Notes under the pieces: generated by a model
The model's database searches: none
Told to the model about the DNA's origin: nothing
The model's input: only the letters and a program-made list of their open reading frames with translations
Position numbers and translations under genes: made by a program
Shown here: positions 1 to 7,629 of the stretch, piece by piece
How the letters are laid out: each line of letters opens with the position of its first letter
Numbering within the stretch: position 1 is the first letter of the stretch
From: Minisyncoccota bacterium
Lineage (GTDB): Bacteria; Patescibacteriota; Microgenomatia; UBA1400; PJMF01
Reading direction: 5' to 3'
Assembly (NCBI GenBank): GCA_003518205.1
Contig: DOZC01000008.1
Location: 1-12,098, forward strand
Length of the DNA: 12,098 bases

Positions 1-1182
1 ATCATACCCACCTACAACGAAGCCAAAGCAATTCCAGCCACTGTGGCTGCCGTGTTTGAGATCATTGAAAAAATTAAAAATTGGCAAATTGAGGTTCTAG
101 TTGTTGACGATACTTCACCTGATAAAACTTATGACGTGGTTAACAAACTAAGTCAACAATATTCTGGATTAAAATTATTGATAAATCAATCTAAAGCTGG
201 TCTGGGTGCGGCCTATCTCAAAGGCATGGAGTTGGCTTTTAATCAACTTGGCGCTGATGTGGTTTTTGAATTTGACGCCGATCTATCTCATGACCCAACC
301 AAAATTCCTAGTATGCTGGCCAAAATCGATGAGGGTTATGATCTGGTGTTAGGTTCAAGATATGTTCCTGGCGGTGGAATTCCAGAGAACTGGGGAATTC
401 ATCGCAAATTTTTGAGCATGATGGGCAATCTTACAACTCGATTAATTTTAGGTAATTTTAAAATTAAAGACTGGACAGCTGGTTATCGGGCAGTCACCAA
501 ACGAGTTTATGATCGGATTTCGCCTGACATGCATTCCGAACGTTTTGCCGGCTATACTTTCCAAATCGGTTTTCTCCATAAAACCGTCAAGGCTGGTTTT
601 ACAGTGGCTGAGATTCCCTATCACTTCAAAGACCGAGTTGTTGGAGTTAGTAAAATTGGGCCAGAATATATTAAAAATACTCTGATATATCTACTTAAAG
701 TTCGATTTCAAGAAATCATGGCCATGAGACTTTTCAAGTTTGTGGTGGTGGGCGGTTCAACTGCAGTTTTACAATTAGTAACTCTAGCGATTTTTAGAGC
801 TTTATTGGCAGATCAGGCTAACCAAGTTTGGTTCGGTTTAATTACTCCATACAGTTTGGCAACTTTTTTGGCAATTGAAATGGCGGTCATTACCAATTTT
901 GCTTTGAGCAATCTTTGGACTTTCTCCGATAGATCACTCAAAATCTCTCAAATTCCCGGCAAGTTTTTGCAGTTTAATTTAGCCTCAGCCGGTTCAATTT
1001 TGATTCAAATGTTAGTAGCTTTTGTCTCTGAGCGAGTGATTGGACTCCGACCCTTGTTTGTACTACCAATAATTCAAAAATCGATTGATTCGGGCACAGT
1101 TTTCGCTATCATTGGAATTTTAATCGGCATGTTCTGGAACTTTTTTGCTTATTCCACAATTGTCTGGCGAAAGAAAACTTAA
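1..1182 (+). CDS. Polyprenol-phosphate sugar (mannose) synthase, GT2 domain fused to GtrA domain; 5'-truncated
   Basis: The reading frame is open from base 1 and its first residues (IIPTYNEAKAIP) are the inside of the usual GT2 N-terminus, so only a few residues are missing. The GTG at 43 is internal, not the start. The GT-A catalytic domain covers about the first 235 residues. It has the nucleotide-binding VVDDTSPDKT segment, the metal-binding DADLSHDP motif, then GSRYVPGG and the DWTAGYRAV acceptor region typical of DPM1-like enzymes. From about residue 240 comes a GtrA-type domain with four hydrophobic segments, which may help flip or anchor the lipid-linked product. The family transfers mannose or glucose from a nucleotide sugar to polyprenyl phosphate on the cytoplasmic face. 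The sugar cannot be read from sequence; mannose is the best guess. Its stop overlaps the next start by one base (TAATG), so translation is probably coupled. Confidence 0.9.
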   Translation: MIPTYNEAKAIPATVAAVFEIIEKIKNWQIEVLVVDDTSPDKTYDVVNKLSQQYSGLKLLINQSKAGLGAAYLKGMELAFNQLGADVVFEFDADLSHDPTKIPSMLAKIDEGYDLVLGSRYVPGGGIPENWGIHRKFLSMMGNLTTRLILGNFKIKDWTAGYRAVTKRVYDRISPDMHSERFAGYTFQIGFLHKTVKAGFTVAEIPYHFKDRVVGVSKIGPEYIKNTLIYLLKVRFQEIMAMRLFKFVVVGGSTAVLQLVTLAIFRALLADQANQVWFGLITPYSLATFLAIEMAVITNFALSNLWTFSDRSLKISQIPGKFLQFNLASAGSILIQMLVAFVSERVIGLRPLFVLPIIQKSIDSGTVFAIIGILIGMFWNFFAYSTIVWRKKT

Positions 1183-2744
1183 TGCAAAAAAATTGGCGCC
1201 AGTGGTGGCTAGGACTAATCATAGTTTTAGCTCTGGTAACTCGATTTTACAATCTTTGGGATTCACTTCAATTTCAAGGAGATCAGGGGCGGGATGCGAT
1301 TGTAGTTTCCCGAATTTTTACTCAACGTGATTTGGTATTTATCGGCCCGGTTACCAGTGTGGGAAATATGTATCTTGGCCCACTTTACTATTATTTTATG
1401 TTGCCATTTTTATGGCTCAGCTATCCCAGCCCCATCGGACCAGTTTATGCCGTGGCAGCTTTGGGGGTATTAACTGTTTATCTAATTTATCGCTTAGGTC
1501 GAAATCTAGTTGGTGAAAATTCAGCCTTATTAGCTGCAACTCTATATGCTCTGTCAGCCAACTTCACTCTTTTTGCCAGGTTTAGTTGGAATCCCAACCC
1601 CGCCCCGATCGTGTCTTTAGTGACAATTTACGCCACTTGGTTAAGTTTAAAAAAATCCGGGATTTATTGGTGGTTGGTGGGACTCGGAATTAGCGTTTTA
1701 ATTCAACTCCATTATGTGACTCTGCTAGCAGCCGGAGCCGCAGTTGGAGTTTGGATTTGGCAGCAAATTCAAATGATAAAACAAGCTAAAAAAACCCAAA
1801 AGTTTTGGCAAAATTATGGAAAAATTTCTCGCAAGTCTTGGATTGGAGTTCTAATAGCAAGTCTGATTTTAATTAGTTCACTAACTCCGTTGGTGCTATT
1901 TGATTGGAAGCATCAGTGGCTAAATGCCAAAGCTTTTCAAGCTTTAATTTTTAAAGATAAAACTTTTACTACTGAAACAGCAGAATCAAGTTTGACTAAA
2001 ATTTGGTCAGTTTTGAGGGAAACTGATGGTCGGTCAATGCAGATTCTGGCAGAAATTAACCTAGGCCAACTGCGAGAATTCAATCGCCTCATAGTTTTAT
2101 TGACTCTAGGTCTAATGGGCTGGGCATTGTGGCGCAATCGACGCACTTCCTATTTAAGCGGACACATTCTCATTCTTTGGTGGTTAGTGGTGGGGATTTT
2201 GGGCACTGCGGCTTATCAACATACTGTTTTTGATCACTACATCGCTTACCTCTTCCCAATTTCAGCCTTGATGGGCGGAGTCGCTTTGGGTCAGCTCTAT
2301 CACTGGCAAATTGGTCAATTTAAAATTGGTAAAATCGGAGTTGGTTTGCTGATTCTAGGTTTTGCCAGCTATAACCTACCAAAAATGCCCTTAAAAACCA
2401 CCGGTTGGACAGTCAGCGAAATTCGTCAAACCAGTCAAACCATTTTAGATCGAGTCGCCCCAGGAGAAAAATATAATTTAGTACTGCTTTCTGAATCTCA
2501 CGATTTAGATGGTCAAAACTACCGGTATTTTTTGACCACCGACAAAAATAAACCACCTGTGCCACTAGAAGAACGCGGCAATATTAATACTTTGTTCATT
2601 ATTAATGAAGAAAAAAAATCTCAAAAAGTCACTGATTTGCCAATTTATGAAATCGTGACTTTCCCCAACAAAGTTCCTAGCGAGGTTTATCACATTCCTA
2701 ATGGCCCCGAGATTACAATTCTGAGACGAGACAAGACCGATTAA
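1182..2744 (+). CDS. GT39/ArnT-like integral membrane glycosyltransferase (GT-C fold)
   Basis: This is a 520-residue multi-spanning membrane protein with roughly ten hydrophobic segments up to about residue 400. A mostly soluble C-terminal part of about 110 residues follows. The first membrane helix (about 8-27) is followed by FQGDQGRDA (residues 31-39), whose acidic residues sit where PMT/ArnT-family enzymes keep the catalytic Asp of the first outer loop. Such enzymes take a sugar from a polyprenyl-phosphate donor and transfer it to a protein, lipid or glycan outside the membrane. The acceptor cannot be predicted. The ATG shares a base with the previous stop (1180-1182) and no Shine-Dalgarno is visible, which supports coupled translation with the donor synthase upstream. 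Family assignment is good; the precise substrate is unknown. Confidence 0.8.
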   Translation: MQKNWRQWWLGLIIVLALVTRFYNLWDSLQFQGDQGRDAIVVSRIFTQRDLVFIGPVTSVGNMYLGPLYYYFMLPFLWLSYPSPIGPVYAVAALGVLTVYLIYRLGRNLVGENSALLAATLYALSANFTLFARFSWNPNPAPIVSLVTIYATWLSLKKSGIYWWLVGLGISVLIQLHYVTLLAAGAAVGVWIWQQIQMIKQAKKTQKFWQNYGKISRKSWIGVLIASLILISSLTPLVLFDWKHQWLNAKAFQALIFKDKTFTTETAESSLTKIWSVLRETDGRSMQILAEINLGQLREFNRLIVLLTLGLMGWALWRNRRTSYLSGHILILWWLVVGILGTAAYQHTVFDHYIAYLFPISALMGGVALGQLYHWQIGQFKIGKIGVGLLILGFASYNLPKMPLKTTGWTVSEIRQTSQTILDRVAPGEKYNLVLLSESHDLDGQNYRYFLTTDKNKPPVPLEERGNINTLFIINEEKKSQKVTDLPIYEIVTFPNKVPSEVYHIPNGPEITILRRDKTD

Positions 2745-2757
2745 TCTTGAGTATAAT
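2728..2757 (+). promoter_or_regulatory. Predicted internal promoter of the glycosyltransferase cassette
   Basis: A perfect TATAAT lies at 2752-2757. GAGACA (2728-2733, 4 of 6 to TTGACA) lies 18 nt upstream. The -10 ends only 8 nt before the ATG at 2766, so a transcript starting there would be leaderless or almost so. The element overlaps the 3' end of the preceding gene. Confidence 0.5.
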
Positions 2758-2765
2758 AAACTGCT

Positions 2766-3524
2766 ATGGCAGCTTTGCTTCTTTCAGTCATCATTCCTTC
2801 TTATAATGAGCAGCCAAATCTGAAACGAGGCGTACTGCAGGAGGTAGCTGATTATTTAAATCGTCAATCTTATACTTGGGAAGTCATTTTAAGCGATGAT
2901 GGTTCGACTGATGGTACTGTGGAACTATTAACTGAATTTGCCACCAGTCATCCTGGTTTTAAATTTTTAGCCAATACACACGCTGGTAAGGGACCAACAG
3001 TCAAAAACGGCATGTTAGCTGCCACTGGCGAATGGCGACTATTTACTGATTTTGATCAATCAACTCCTTTGAGCGAAATCGAAAAATTTTGGCCCCTTAC
3101 CAAAGATAATCAAGTTATTAGTGGCTCACGAGAAGCTGTGGGAGCGGTGCGAGACAAAGAACCCCTTTTGCGTCATATTATGGGACGAGGCTTTAATTTT
3201 TTGGTTCAACTTTTGGCCGTACCAGGTATGCAAGATACCCAATGTGGCTTTAAACTTTTTTCCGCAGTGGCTGCTGAAAAATTATTTCGTCAGCTTTATA
3301 TTTATGGCGGTCACCAAGTCATGAAAGACGCTTTCACTGGCGCTTTTGACGTAGAACTGTTATTTTTGGCTCATAAATATAAACTACCGATAGCTGAAGT
3401 CGCGATTCTTTGGAAACACTTCAAATCTGATCGAGTCAGCCCCTTGAAAGATTCCTATCGAATGTTGCGGGATATTTTAAAAATTCGCTGGGCTGATTTG
3501 ACTGGGAAATATGCGACTAGCTAA
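2766..3524 (+). CDS. Alg5-like GT2 polyprenyl-phosphate glycosyltransferase
   Basis: This 252-residue protein has a GT-A fold throughout: LSVIIPSYNE (6-15), the nucleotide-sugar site DDGSTDGT (44-51), and TDFDQSTPLSEI (94-105) carrying the DxD-type metal site at D95/D97. GSRE (120-123) and QDTQCGFKLF (156-165) follow. The DxDxSTPL and TQCGFK signatures are those of dolichyl-phosphate beta-glucosyltransferase (Alg5) and its bacterial relatives, rather than of the DPM1 branch at the start of the window. It has no C-terminal membrane helices, unlike many bacterial relatives, so it is probably a peripheral cytoplasmic enzyme making a polyprenyl-phosphate hexose, likely glucose. The following gene starts 14 bases inside its 3' end. 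It probably has its own promoter as well as read-through from upstream. Confidence 0.85.
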   Translation: MAALLLSVIIPSYNEQPNLKRGVLQEVADYLNRQSYTWEVILSDDGSTDGTVELLTEFATSHPGFKFLANTHAGKGPTVKNGMLAATGEWRLFTDFDQSTPLSEIEKFWPLTKDNQVISGSREAVGAVRDKEPLLRHIMGRGFNFLVQLLAVPGMQDTQCGFKLFSAVAAEKLFRQLYIYGGHQVMKDAFTGAFDVELLFLAHKYKLPIAEVAILWKHFKSDRVSPLKDSYRMLRDILKIRWADLTGKYATS

Positions 3525-4809
3525 GATTTTAGACTGGCTTGATATTGCCAGACCTTTAGCGCTATACGCTTTGGTTTTAACGGGGTATGCCTTTTGGAGT
3601 TTAAGCTTAACTGATCCAAATTTAGTTTATACGAGTTGGCCACCATATTTGCGGCTACAGCAATGGTTTTGGCAAGTAATTTTTCCCAACCGCCCACTAC
3701 TCACTGGGCTTTATCTCGGTTTGATGGGATTGCTTTGGTTGAGCTTGAGTTTGATTTGGAGTACAGCTAAAAATTGGCATTTTGGGTGGCGAAAGTGGAG
3801 CTTGATTTGGCTCATAACTTGTAGTCCGCTTTTACTCGCCAATAATGCTCTGTCGCACGATGTTTTTAACTACATCTTTAACGCCAAAATGGTGGCGGTT
3901 TATCACGTCAATCCCCATATTCAGGTGGCGCTTGATTTTAAAACCGATCCCCTAACCAGATTCATGCATAACACTCATACCCCGGCTCCATATGGCTATG
4001 GCTGGACATTTTTCTCACTACTCCCTTTTGGACTCAGTTTCGGCAAATTTATCTTAGCTTGGTGGTGGTTTAAATGGCTCAATGTTATCGGCACGGTTTT
4101 ATTAATTTGGCTATTGATGCGCCTCCATCAACAAATCTTTGGAGTCAAAATCTCGGCTCAAGATTTGGTTTTAGTAATTTTTAACCCTCTTTTTGTGATT
4201 GAGTTTTTAGGTAATAGTCACAATGACCTATGGTTGCTGATGCCCGCTTTGGCAGCTTTCTATTTAGTTCAAAATTGGTTGAATCAAGTTAAATCCCCCA
4301 ATTTAACCAAGTTACTTTTAAGTTTAGGATTATTGGGATTTTCCATCTCCACCAAATTTGTCACGGTTTTGTTGGTGCCGATTTGGGCCACTTGTGCTGC
4401 TTGGTCACTGCCTCTTGCCTCCAAGCTTCAACATCAAATTAACCACCAACTCAAGCAGTTCGAAACCTTAACTGGCCTGACGTTTACCTGGCAAACTTAT
4501 TGGCCATTGTTGACTTCATTTATTTTATTTGCTCCGCTTTTTACTGGTAGATCGCAACAATTCTTACCCTGGTATTGGAGTTGGGTATTGATCTGGCTGC
4601 CGTTTTTGAGATTAAAATGGTGGCGCCAAGTGATAGTGGCTTTTTCTCTGAGTTCTCTGTTACGCTATCTTCCCTGGCTTTGGGCCGGAAATTATGATGG
4701 TCCGGTTTTAACTCAGCAGCGCTTAATTACTTGGGTAATTCCATTGCTGTGGCTATTAATTTATCGAGGTTGGGAACAATATCTTTATCATTTGAAGCGA
4801 AAAACATGA
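3511..4809 (+). CDS. MptB-like polyprenol-phosphate-mannose-dependent membrane mannosyltransferase
   Basis: This 432-residue protein is strongly hydrophobic and rich in Trp and Leu, with about ten to twelve membrane segments. The stretch SHDVFNYIFNAKMV (115-128), followed by VNPH (133-136), and the later NPLFVIEFLGNSHND (225-239) match the pattern of actinobacterial MptA/MptB alpha-1,6-mannosyltransferases and related GT-C enzymes. In that family an acidic residue in an outer loop near S/H-D is catalytic (here D117). The role would be elongation of a surface glycan or glycolipid with mannose from polyprenyl-phosphate-mannose. The start overlaps the previous gene by 14 bases, and the stop overlaps the next start as ATGA, so it is inside one operon. 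Assignment rests on motif recall without an alignment; another GT-C subfamily is possible. Confidence 0.65.
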   Translation: MRLAKILDWLDIARPLALYALVLTGYAFWSLSLTDPNLVYTSWPPYLRLQQWFWQVIFPNRPLLTGLYLGLMGLLWLSLSLIWSTAKNWHFGWRKWSLIWLITCSPLLLANNALSHDVFNYIFNAKMVAVYHVNPHIQVALDFKTDPLTRFMHNTHTPAPYGYGWTFFSLLPFGLSFGKFILAWWWFKWLNVIGTVLLIWLLMRLHQQIFGVKISAQDLVLVIFNPLFVIEFLGNSHNDLWLLMPALAAFYLVQNWLNQVKSPNLTKLLLSLGLLGFSISTKFVTVLLVPIWATCAAWSLPLASKLQHQINHQLKQFETLTGLTFTWQTYWPLLTSFILFAPLFTGRSQQFLPWYWSWVLIWLPFLRLKWWRQVIVAFSLSSLLRYLPWLWAGNYDGPVLTQQRLITWVIPLLWLLIYRGWEQYLYHLKRKT

Positions 4810-6401
4810 AAAAATTACTTAAGTTTTTTTCTGCAAGCGGAGTCTGGGTGGCAGGGCTGGGAGTTTTTTATTTTTTAACCCACTTAATTGGTTTGACAAA
4901 ATTGCCAGTTTTTGCCGATGAAGCCATCTATATTCGTTGGGCCCAATTGATAATGGATGATTCAAGTCGCTATGCTTTGTTTGCACTCAATGATGGCAAA
5001 ACTCCTTTATTTATTTGGTCATTAATACCTTGGCAATATGTTTTTTCAGATCAACTTTGGGCGGGTCGCTGGTTGGCAGTTTTGGTTGGAGCTGGTCAAA
5101 TTTTGATTTTTGCCAGGCTATTAAAAGAATTTGGACTGAGTAAAAAATGGCAATTGGGTGGTAGTCTTTTAATGTCAATTTTACCCTTTTGGTTTTTCCA
5201 TCATCGCATGGCACTAATGGATGGAATGCTAGTAATGTGGCTAACTTTAAGCTGGCTGGGATTACTCAGAGCCATCAAAACTCGCCACTGGAGCTGGACT
5301 CTTTTGACTGGAGTCAGCTTTGGCTTGGCCTTGCTGACCAAGCTTCCAGCCATTTTATTTGCTCCAGTCTTGGCTTTGGCAGCAATCCAACCTTTTTTGA
5401 CGGCTACAAAATCAACTGAAAAACTAAAATTTTCATTAGAAAAATTTGTCTTTTTAATTTTACAGGCGGGATTAGCCGGAGCAATTGGATTTGGATTGTT
5501 TTTACTTTTAAAATTTAGTCCGGCTTTTGGTCAGTTGTTTAGTCGGGGCGGAGATTTTTTGTTCCGGTTTTCAGAGCTTTCATTCTCACAAGTGGGCAAA
5601 AATCTTTGGAATAATGGGCGGGTCTTTTTAACTGTTTTTGGAACTTATTTAACTTGGCCAAGTCTGGGCTTGATCTTTGCAGCGCTCTTTGTTCCCAAGC
5701 AACGCCGAACTTTGATGCTATTAATTTTGATGACTTTGAGTTTCATTTTACCAATTCAAATTATGGGAAAAGTTATTTATGCTCGCTATTTATTACCAGC
5801 CGCTCTACCTTTAACCGTTGCCCTAGTGTTGAGTTTGGAAGCTCTAATCTCAGCTGTAACTACCGAAACCACCAAGCCAAAATGGTTATTGAGAAGCATT
5901 AAGAGTTTACTCATAGCTCTATTTTTAGGCAGCATCATCACAACTTCAATTAGATTTATGATTTACAGTTGGCTCAATCCCAACTATTTACCCTTAACCG
6001 TTTCTGATCAAGTTCAATATTTAACCGAGTGGTCAGCTGGAAACGGAGTGGTCGAAGTCAGTCAAGCGGCATTGAAAGTGGCTGAAAAAAACTCTCTTTT
6101 AGTATTAACTGAGGGTTACTTTGGAACTCTGCCTGATGGAGTTTTGCTTTATTTACATGGTAAAAATCTGCATAATTTGTTTGTGGAGGGAATCGGTCAG
6201 CCAATTCATGGTTTGCCTCAACCTATGATTGAAAAGGCTCAGCGCTATGACCAGGTTTGGTTGGTGGTAAACAGTCATCGCCTTAAACTAACTTTACCGG
6301 CCGAAAATTTACTCGGCCAATACTGTCGTTTGCCTGGAGCCCCTTGTCTCCAAATTTGGGATCTTAAGCCATATCTCAAAACTCTATCAAAGCCTAATTA
6401 G
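4806..6401 (+). CDS. GT39/PMT-like integral membrane glycosyltransferase (GT-C fold)
   Basis: This is a 531-residue multi-spanning protein. After the first helix (about 11-30) comes VFADEAIYIRWAQ (35-47), whose D38-E39 pair is the usual acidic site of the first outer loop in PMT/ArnT enzymes. DGKTPLFIW (63-71), also typical of the family, follows. About ten further hydrophobic segments precede a soluble tail from about residue 395 that probably faces outside. The frame stays open back to an ATG at 4731, but the start at 4806 is preferred: it makes an ATGA overlap with the preceding stop, and the protein then begins with MKKLLKFF and a membrane helix. This is the third GT-C enzyme in the cassette, so a glycan built by several sequential transfers is likely. 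No convincing terminator follows. Confidence 0.8.
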   Translation: MKKLLKFFSASGVWVAGLGVFYFLTHLIGLTKLPVFADEAIYIRWAQLIMDDSSRYALFALNDGKTPLFIWSLIPWQYVFSDQLWAGRWLAVLVGAGQILIFARLLKEFGLSKKWQLGGSLLMSILPFWFFHHRMALMDGMLVMWLTLSWLGLLRAIKTRHWSWTLLTGVSFGLALLTKLPAILFAPVLALAAIQPFLTATKSTEKLKFSLEKFVFLILQAGLAGAIGFGLFLLLKFSPAFGQLFSRGGDFLFRFSELSFSQVGKNLWNNGRVFLTVFGTYLTWPSLGLIFAALFVPKQRRTLMLLILMTLSFILPIQIMGKVIYARYLLPAALPLTVALVLSLEALISAVTTETTKPKWLLRSIKSLLIALFLGSIITTSIRFMIYSWLNPNYLPLTVSDQVQYLTEWSAGNGVVEVSQAALKVAEKNSLLVLTEGYFGTLPDGVLLYLHGKNLHNLFVEGIGQPIHGLPQPMIEKAQRYDQVWLVVNSHRLKLTLPAENLLGQYCRLPGAPCLQIWDLKPYLKTLSKPN

Positions 6402-6424
6402 GAGTTCGCTATCTATTGGAAAAC

Positions 6425-6440
6425 TTCAGTTTAAATTCAG
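6425..6440 (+). promoter_or_regulatory. Putative OmpR/PhoB-type operator before the kinase-like gene
   Basis: TTCAG occurs at 6425-6429 and again at 6436-6440, exactly 11 bp (one helical turn) apart. The block TTCAGTTTAAATTCAG matches the one before the regulator gene at 7614-7629 in 13 of 16 positions. In both places it ends 10 nt before TATGCT. Tandem 11-bp repeats one spacer upstream of a -10, with no recognisable -35, are how PhoB-like activators are arranged. Confidence 0.55.
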
Positions 6441-6450
6441 CCTGATCTCT

Positions 6451-6456
6451 TATGCT
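6451..6456 (+). promoter_or_regulatory. Predicted -10 box of the kinase-like gene
   Basis: TATGCT (4 of 6 to TATAAT) ends 6 nt before the ATG at 6463, so transcription would start at or beside the start codon. No -35 is visible at 17 nt upstream, where the TTCAG repeat lies instead. The same hexamer stands before the regulator gene on the other strand. Confidence 0.45.
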
Positions 6457-6462
6457 GGAAAG

Positions 6463-6960
6463 ATGCCAAAACTTTCCAAAACAAAGTTGAGTTTTCGAGT
6501 TTATTTTGCACTACAACAGGCAGTTTTGCTGGAAAAATCTCGAGGTGCTCAAAACCAAATTTTTTGCCGGCTATCAATACCTGAAGAACTCCAAATTTCC
6601 GGAAGTTTCACCAGTTTTGTTAGTTTGCTGAGTCAATTAATTGGGCTGGGAATTCATTCTTATTGTCCCAATGTTCATCAAAAACTAGTTTTTGTCACCG
6701 CCGATTGGCGGGCAACTGAATTAACCATTAGAATTACTGATGGCGGTAGTGGTTTGAGATATCAAACTTCCATCCAAATGAGTGATGGCGGCAATAAAAA
6801 TGGTGCCATTAGACCTCAATTAATACTGCTTCAGGCTGAAAGACTGATTCATCGTAATTTTCATGGCTCACTGTCACTTCGAAGTTTTTCAAATCGAGGC
6901 ACTCAAGTTACTTTGAAACTCCCGGTTCCCAGCGATAGCCAAAACCTCGATAAGTCTTAA
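6463..6960 (+). CDS. Degenerate HATPase-only sensor-kinase-like protein
   Basis: This 165-residue protein is not a full kinase. It has no membrane segment, no sensor domain and no clear HisKA histidine box. Its second half resembles a histidine-kinase ATPase domain: FVSLLSQLIGLGIHSY (52-67) sits where the N-box should be, ITDGGSGL (91-98) is a good G1 box with D93, and NRGTQVTLKLP (144-154) matches the last strand of the fold. The N-box Asn that holds Mg-ATP is absent, and the usual GLGL of the G2 box is replaced by RPQLIL around 117-122. It may bind nucleotide weakly or act only as a partner or scaffold. The 3' end overlaps the convergent regulator gene by 53 bp. It has its own predicted promoter and operator. 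GGAAAG directly before the ATG is too close to be a normal Shine-Dalgarno. Family call is moderate; function is unknown. Confidence 0.65.
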   Translation: MPKLSKTKLSFRVYFALQQAVLLEKSRGAQNQIFCRLSIPEELQISGSFTSFVSLLSQLIGLGIHSYCPNVHQKLVFVTADWRATELTIRITDGGSGLRYQTSIQMSDGGNKNGAIRPQLILLQAERLIHRNFHGSLSLRSFSNRGTQVTLKLPVPSDSQNLDKS

Positions 6961-7588
6961 TAACAGCTCCTTTCTGGGGAAGCTTGAGCCTTAGTCGCCG
7001 AATATAAACATCAAGTGTATCTGGATTGGGAGTTTCGGCCGGATACTGCCAAGCAAATCTCATAATTTCGGCTCGAGGCAAAACTCGATATTGATATCGC
7101 ACCAAGCACTCTAAAATTTTAGCTTCCTTGGGTCGTAATTTTATCTTTTGTCCAGCCCAATCTAAAATACCTTCTTTAAGATAATAACTGTTGTGACCAT
7201 CTAGTAAAAGTTTGGCCCTTTCCGGAAGCCGAGTTTTTTGAGCTAAAATTTTAAGTCTCAGCCTCAGTTCTGGCCAAGGGGGCAAGACCGACCAAAGCTC
7301 ATCTAATCCCAACTCAAACAAGCGAAGTTTCTGGTTGAGAGTTAAATCGGTTGCTATTAAACAAGTTTGAACTCCGAGTTTTTCCGTTTGGATCAATTCC
7401 AGGAGTTTTAAAAGTTGCAGTTCAAAAAAAATTTGATCAGTGATAAATAAATCCCAAGCCTTTGTTTCCAAAAACGCTTCAGTTTGACGATAATCAGTGG
7501 CTAACTGAATTTGATGTAATTCAGCCCGCAATCTGGCTAAAAATCTTAGATTGATTTCAGTTTTAGTTAAAAATAATAGTAGTTTCAT
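6908..7588 (-). CDS. Atypical OmpR/PhoB-family response regulator
   Basis: This 226-residue protein has an N-terminal receiver-like domain (about 1-118) and a C-terminal winged helix (about 138-222). The winged helix is well kept: LRPKEAKILECL (151-162), the recognition-helix region TLDVYIRRLRLKL (191-203) and TYRGFGYRW (212-220). The receiver is degenerate. The phosphoacceptor Asp is plausibly D51 in WDLFITDQIF, but the acidic pair expected after strand 1 is replaced by TKTE (8-11). The conserved Lys before Pro is lost in SVLPPW (100-105). Phosphorylation-independent or dimer-driven control is therefore likely. The gene is convergent with the kinase-like gene, and the two 3' ends overlap. 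A shared TTCAG direct repeat upstream of both genes makes autoregulation likely. DNA-binding role is secure; the signal is unknown. Confidence 0.85.
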   Translation of the reverse strand: MKLLLFLTKTEINLRFLARLRAELHQIQLATDYRQTEAFLETKAWDLFITDQIFFELQLLKLLELIQTEKLGVQTCLIATDLTLNQKLRLFELGLDELWSVLPPWPELRLRLKILAQKTRLPERAKLLLDGHNSYYLKEGILDWAGQKIKLRPKEAKILECLVRYQYRVLPRAEIMRFAWQYPAETPNPDTLDVYIRRLRLKLPQKGAVIKTYRGFGYRWEPGVSK

Positions 7589-7597
7589 GGTTAATTC

Positions 7598-7603
7598 AGC
7601 ATA
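7598..7603 (-). promoter_or_regulatory. Predicted -10 box of the response regulator gene
   Basis: Read on the minus strand this is TATGCT, identical to the hexamer before the kinase-like gene. It ends 9 nt upstream of the ATG at 7588, giving a very short leader. No -35 consensus is present at the expected place; the TTCAG repeats end 10 nt upstream. Confidence 0.45.
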
Positions 7604-7613
7604 GGATAGTTTC

Positions 7614-7629
7614 CTGAACTGAAGCTGAA
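7614..7629 (-). promoter_or_regulatory. Putative OmpR/PhoB-type operator before the response regulator gene
   Basis: On the minus strand the block reads TTCAGCTTCAGTTCAG. It has outer TTCAG half-sites 11 bp apart (7625-7629 and 7614-7618) and a third TTCAG between them (7619-7623). It matches the block at 6425-6440 in 13 of 16 positions and has the same 10-nt distance to TATGCT. The distal half-site also overlaps the predicted -35 of the divergent tRNA gene (7625-7630), so one bound regulator could touch both promoters. Confidence 0.55.

Noticed and set aside
2745..2755. The 11-mer TCTTGAGTATA occurs here and at 11817-11827, both near promoters
   Set aside because: The elements drive opposite relative strands and the flanks do not match. 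A chance 11-base match in 12 kb of AT-rich promoter-like DNA is plausible.
4731..4805. In-frame ATG at 4731 that would add 25 residues to the second GT39-like enzyme
   Set aside because: It lies deep inside the preceding gene. The ATG at 4806 gives an ATGA stop/start overlap and a normal N-terminus followed by a membrane helix.
5011..5214. Open antisense frame of 67 codons inside the second GT39-like gene
   Set aside because: No domain, promoter or ribosome site supports it, and it lies wholly within a strong coding gene.
6402..6462. Terminator after the glycosyltransferase cassette
   Set aside because: No hairpin with a T tract is visible in this gap; it is taken up by the operator and -10 of the next gene.
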